Source of the DNA: CAYNND01 sp964528735
GTDB taxonomy: Bacteria > Patescibacteriota > Minisyncoccia > Phycocordibacterales > UBA2100
Assembly (NCBI GenBank): GCA_964528735.1
Contig: CAZGUV010000027.1
Coordinates: 1-6,181, forward strand
Direction of reading: 5' to 3'
Length of the DNA stretch: 6,181 nt
This document shows positions 3,457 to 6,181 of this stretch, one piece after another (the first letter of the stretch is position 1; the number at the start of each line of letters is the position of its first letter). The notes under the pieces were generated by a model. The model searched no databases. It was not told the DNA's origin and worked only from the letters and a program-made list of their open reading frames with translations. A program made the translations under genes and the position numbers.

Positions 3457-5493
3457 TTAGACATCGAGCGTTGCCTTTGTAGCGTTTGCTTGAATGAATG
3501 ACTTTCGTCCACTCACATCAGTTCCCATCAACATATCAAAGACTTTGTGAGCATCTTCAGCATCTGCAATCGTGACCTGCTTGAGCACGCGCCTGACAGG
3601 ATCCATAGTTGTTTCCCACAACTCATCGGGGTTCATTTCTCCCAGTCCCTTATAGCGCTGGACCATGAGCTTTGGTGTTCGTTTTGTATCAGCAACTTCT
3701 TCCTTCTGCTCTTGTTCCTCATCTGAAACCTCACTGACCTCTTCAATCTTTACATCGCCAGTGACCGCGAGTCGCTCTGCATCATTATATGCATAGTGCA
3801 CTTCCTTACCTTTGGTGATTTTGAAGAGTGGTGGTTGCGCGATATAGAGATATCCACCTTCGACAATCTTTGGGAAATGACGATAAAAGAGTGTCATGAG
3901 GAGTGTTCGAATGTGCGCACCATCTACATCGGCATCCGTTGCAATGATGATTTTGTGGTAGCGAAGTTTTTCAGCGTTGAACATATCACCAATACCAGTA
4001 CCCATCGCCACGACAAGGTTTTTGATTTCTTCAGAAGAAAGCATGCGGTCGAGTCGTGCACGTTCAACGTTGAGGATCTTTCCACGAAGTGGAAGGATAG
4101 CTTGTGTACGTCGATCACGCCCTTGCTTACTCGAGCCACCCGCAGAATCTCCCTCTACAATGAAGAGCTCACTTTCTTCTGCGCGATTTGTCTGACAGTC
4201 TGCAAGCTTACCAGGAAGAGTAAGTCCCTCGAGTGCACCCTTGCGCAAGATTGAATCTTTAGCAGCCTTTGCCGCCTTACGCGCGCGCATTGCGAGGATT
4301 GCCTTGTTTACCATCGCCTTTGCATCTTCTGGGTGCTCTTCAAGAAATGCGGCAATACCCTCAGAAAATACCGTCTCTACCGCACCACGTGCTTCTACCG
4401 AACCCAACTTTGCTTTTGTTTGTCCTTCAAATTGAATCTCGCGAAGCTTTACAGAGACCACCGCAGTAAGTCCTTCGAGAACATCTTCTCCTGTAAAGGC
4501 TTCTTCTGATTTTGCGCCTGATTTCTTTAGGTAGTTATTGAGAGAACGGGTGAGTGCTGTCTTGAAGCCCGTGATGTGAGTACCACCTTCAGGGTTATAG
4601 ATGTTGTTTGCGTACGCGCTGATGCGAGAACTGATGTCGTCAACATACTGAAGCGCAACCTCAACCTGTACGTTGTCAGCCTCTTTCTGCACATAGAAAA
4701 TATTCTTATGAAGCAATTGGAGTTGACGGTTTTGAAACGCAATCAATGAGCGAATACCACCTTCGAAATAAAACGCATTTGAAGGGAGCTCAAGCTTCTC
4801 GTCACGAATATAGAAAGATTTTGTATCATCAAGCTTTCCTGTGTACTCACGTGCGTCAATCACTGTAATACGAAGTCCCGGGACAAGATATGCTTGGCGT
4901 CGTAAGTGGTTCGTAATTGTTTTTATGTCAAATACAATTTCTGGGAAAATACTTGGGTCAGGTGTGAAGGTAATGATTGTGCCGAGTTTTTTTGAAGGAC
5001 CAAGTTTCTGTGTTTTTCCGATTGGCTTTCCACCGTTTTTATACTCTTGTACGTGTCGTCCACCATCTCGGTGCACTTCTGCGCGTACATGTGTTGAGAG
5101 TGCGTTCACCACTGAGACTCCTACACCATGGAGACCACCTGAGTACTTATATCCTTCACCGCCAAACTTACCACCAGCGTGAAGCACCGTGAGTACCGTT
5201 TCAAGTGTTGAGACTTTTGTCTTCGGGTGAATTTCTACAGGAATACCACGTCCGTTATCGGCAACGCGGATGCGATTACCTGGAAGCAACGCAACCTCAA
5301 CATCATTTGCATGACCCCCCATCGCCTCATCACGTGAGTTATCAAATACTTCCCAAATCAAGTGGTGCAGACCGTCGACGCCAGTCGTACCAATATACAT
5401 ACCAGGACGACGTCTCACCGCCTCAAGACCCTCCAAGACTTGGATCGAGTCCGCTCCGTACGAATCTTTCTTTACTGGTTTCTCTTTCGCCAT
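3457..5493 (-). CDS. gyrB: DNA gyrase subunit B
   Basis: GyrB supplies the ATPase and part of the cleavage core of gyrase, which with GyrA adds negative supercoils. The 678-residue product is complete. The GHKL ATPase domain (about 18-230) shows RRRPGMYIG, Glu48 and Asn52 in EVFDN, Asp79 in ADNGRGIP, and the GGLHGVG lid (119-125). The transducer domain carries the QTK loop with Lys360. The TOPRIM domain has Glu447 in EGDSAGGS and Asp520/522/524 in TDADVDG. The C-terminus has QRYKGLGEMN (612-621) and DPVRR. It lacks the large insertion of enterobacterial GyrB, but an acidic stretch (about 577-608) enlarges it beyond the usual 640 or so. Motifs fit GyrB, and ParE is the alternative; no gyrA or parC is in view to settle it. 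ATG 5493 places the conserved domain at the expected distance. It lies downstream of pheT with its own promoter. Confidence 0.96.
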   Translation of the reverse strand: MAKEKPVKKDSYGADSIQVLEGLEAVRRRPGMYIGTTGVDGLHHLIWEVFDNSRDEAMGGHANDVEVALLPGNRIRVADNGRGIPVEIHPKTKVSTLETVLTVLHAGGKFGGEGYKYSGGLHGVGVSVVNALSTHVRAEVHRDGGRHVQEYKNGGKPIGKTQKLGPSKKLGTIITFTPDPSIFPEIVFDIKTITNHLRRQAYLVPGLRITVIDAREYTGKLDDTKSFYIRDEKLELPSNAFYFEGGIRSLIAFQNRQLQLLHKNIFYVQKEADNVQVEVALQYVDDISSRISAYANNIYNPEGGTHITGFKTALTRSLNNYLKKSGAKSEEAFTGEDVLEGLTAVVSVKLREIQFEGQTKAKLGSVEARGAVETVFSEGIAAFLEEHPEDAKAMVNKAILAMRARKAAKAAKDSILRKGALEGLTLPGKLADCQTNRAEESELFIVEGDSAGGSSKQGRDRRTQAILPLRGKILNVERARLDRMLSSEEIKNLVVAMGTGIGDMFNAEKLRYHKIIIATDADVDGAHIRTLLMTLFYRHFPKIVEGGYLYIAQPPLFKITKGKEVHYAYNDAERLAVTGDVKIEEVSEVSDEEQEQKEEVADTKRTPKLMVQRYKGLGEMNPDELWETTMDPVRRVLKQVTIADAEDAHKVFDMLMGTDVSGRKSFIQANATKATLDV

Positions 5494-5525
5494 GACGTAT
5501 GTATTTTTATTTCAATATGGCAAAA

Positions 5526-5534
5526 AGTATACCA
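5526..5534 (-). promoter_or_regulatory. Extended -10 promoter for gyrB
   Basis: On the minus strand TGGTATACT (5534..5526) is an extended -10 with TATACT, five of six matches. No good -35 lies upstream, which is usual for this promoter type. The predicted start near 5519 gives a leader of about 26 bases without a Shine-Dalgarno site. Confidence 0.6.
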
Positions 5535-5559
5535 TAAAAACAGCCGAATTTTCTTACGT

Positions 5560-5578
5560 ACCACAGTTTTTTTGTGGT
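5560..5578. repeat. Hairpin ACCACA/TGTGGT between pheT and gyrB
   Basis: ACCACA (5560-5565) pairs with TGTGGT (5573-5578). The T-run is inside the loop and not after the stem, so it is not a standard terminator. It sits between the pheT stop and the gyrB promoter and may be a protein site or a weak processing stem. Confidence 0.35.
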
Positions 5579-5593
5579 CTAGTAGGAGCTCTA

Positions 5594-5608
5594 TGAAGCC
5601 CTGCTTCA
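5594..5608 (-). terminator. Small hairpin covering the pheT stop codon
   Basis: TGAAGC (5594-5599) pairs with GCTTCA (5603-5608) around three bases, and the minus-strand TGA stop is the first three bases of the stem. No U-tract follows, so termination here is doubtful. Read-through from pheT into gyrB is therefore possible. Confidence 0.3.
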
Positions 5609-6181
5609 GCGAATCGAGTAGCCAATTTTCACGAGCGCAGATTCAACTTTTTTCATGACCACACCCACCTCTTCATCGGTGAGTGTTTTCTCAAACGACT
5701 GAAACACGAGGTGAAATGCGTATGATGTTTTTCCTTCTTTGGTGAAAGTATCAAATTGGTCGCAGCGAATGCACAAATCTCCTGCTTCACCTCGTATAAG
5801 AGCGTGCACCGCATCTGACGATGTTCCTTCTGGTGTCCACATAGCAATATCTCGAAGCACAAACGGATATGATGAAAGTGGTTGGTATTTAATCCCAGTG
5901 TCAGCAATAGGTAGAGACTCTGCCTTAGGTACGTCTTTCAGTACTGCTGAGGTAAGAGAAAATTCGAGCGTATTTTCATCCATACGATGGTCGACATGCG
6001 CATTACCGAGTGCTTTCTGTATTGCATCTTTCGCAAGCAGGAGTAGTGCGTTTGCACGCTCCGAACGCTTCTTCATCGCAAGAGGATGCACTCCTATGCA
6101 CACGTTTGTATACTCACCATCCTGCTTAAACACGTTACCGATTTCAAAAATCTTTATGGTGTCATACTCACCATAGTACCC
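5606..6181 (-). CDS. pheT: Phenylalanyl-tRNA synthetase beta subunit, C-terminal part (runs off right edge)
   Basis: PheT is the beta subunit of the alpha2-beta2 enzyme that charges tRNA-Phe. The reading frame is open to the right edge, giving 191 residues plus stop; a full PheT has about 700-800. The visible part begins inside the catalytic-like core, with IFEIGNVF at residues 11-18. It ends with the FDX-ACB (B8) anticodon-binding domain from about residue 98: the marks are YPFVLRDIAMW, FDTF, SYAFHLVFQS, and TLTDEEVGVVMKKVESAL. The chain ends at the normal place after this domain, so the 3' end is intact. A GTG within the frame at 6133 is not the start, since good PheT sequence continues upstream of it. 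gyrB follows 112 bases downstream. The alpha subunit pheS would be expected further upstream, outside the window. Confidence 0.95.
   Translation of the reverse strand, partial: GYYGEYDTIKIFEIGNVFKQDGEYTNVCIGVHPLAMKKRSERANALLLLAKDAIQKALGNAHVDHRMDENTLEFSLTSAVLKDVPKAESLPIADTGIKYQPLSSYPFVLRDIAMWTPEGTSSDAVHALIRGEAGDLCIRCDQFDTFTKEGKTSYAFHLVFQSFEKTLTDEEVGVVMKKVESALVKIGYSIR

Noticed and set aside
3796..4254. 152-residue plus-strand reading frame within gyrB
   Set aside because: Antisense shadow of a clearly conserved gene, with no recognisable domain.
5584..5658. AGGAG followed by ATG and a 21-codon plus-strand reading frame near the pheT stop
   Set aside because: The spacing is short, there is no promoter, it is antisense to pheT, and the peptide has no pattern. 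Likely chance.
5739..6176. 145-residue plus-strand reading frame opposite pheT
   Set aside because: Antisense shadow of the conserved FDX-ACB region.
1..6181. CRISPR array, insertion sequence, integrase, toxin-antitoxin or phage genes
   Set aside because: No regularly spaced repeats, transposase motifs or terminal repeats are visible. Apart from the two miniproteins, all genes have ordinary surface or housekeeping features.

Overview
The window suggests a bacterium of the Candidate Phyla Radiation, probably Parcubacteria/Patescibacteria. This is an inference from style, not from a marker match: compact housekeeping genes, few Shine-Dalgarno sites, consensus promoters sitting almost on the start codon, and short Ig-like surface proteins next to a sortase. 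Most of the DNA is moderate in GC. About 600 bases (roughly 2740-3400) are clearly richer in GC and hold two tiny genes and many hairpins.

Left edge to 1664 (cell surface). A near-perfect promoter points left out of the window at a gene whose first codons lie at 26..1. A strong bidirectional terminator (95-122) separates it from a minus-strand pair: a membrane-anchored sortase (719-1444) followed by a small secreted Ig-like protein (138-629) that ends in VPYTG, a hydrophobic helix and a basic tail. This is an enzyme with its likely substrate. A 220-base divergent intergenic region with inverted repeats separates the pair from the next gene.

1665-2730. One plus-strand gene encodes a membrane-anchored extracellular protein with an Ig-like region, a Pro/Lys-rich linker and a C-terminal CARDB domain. 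A bidirectional terminator follows it.

2740-3456. Two unrecognised, very basic miniproteins (54 and 49 residues) lie on the minus strand. They share an MSA-start and a K-x-AKSGKQKA core, and each has a good Shine-Dalgarno site. A chain of hairpins lies between them, including a 12-bp stem capped by a GNRA tetraloop on the minus-strand RNA.

3457-6181 (housekeeping). Complete gyrB (678 aa), with an extended -10 promoter, lies downstream of the C-terminal third or less of pheT, which enters from the right edge. Both are on the minus strand.

Functionally, the left half is surface display and anchoring, and the right half is DNA topology and tRNA charging. The two miniproteins between them are the least explained part of the window.
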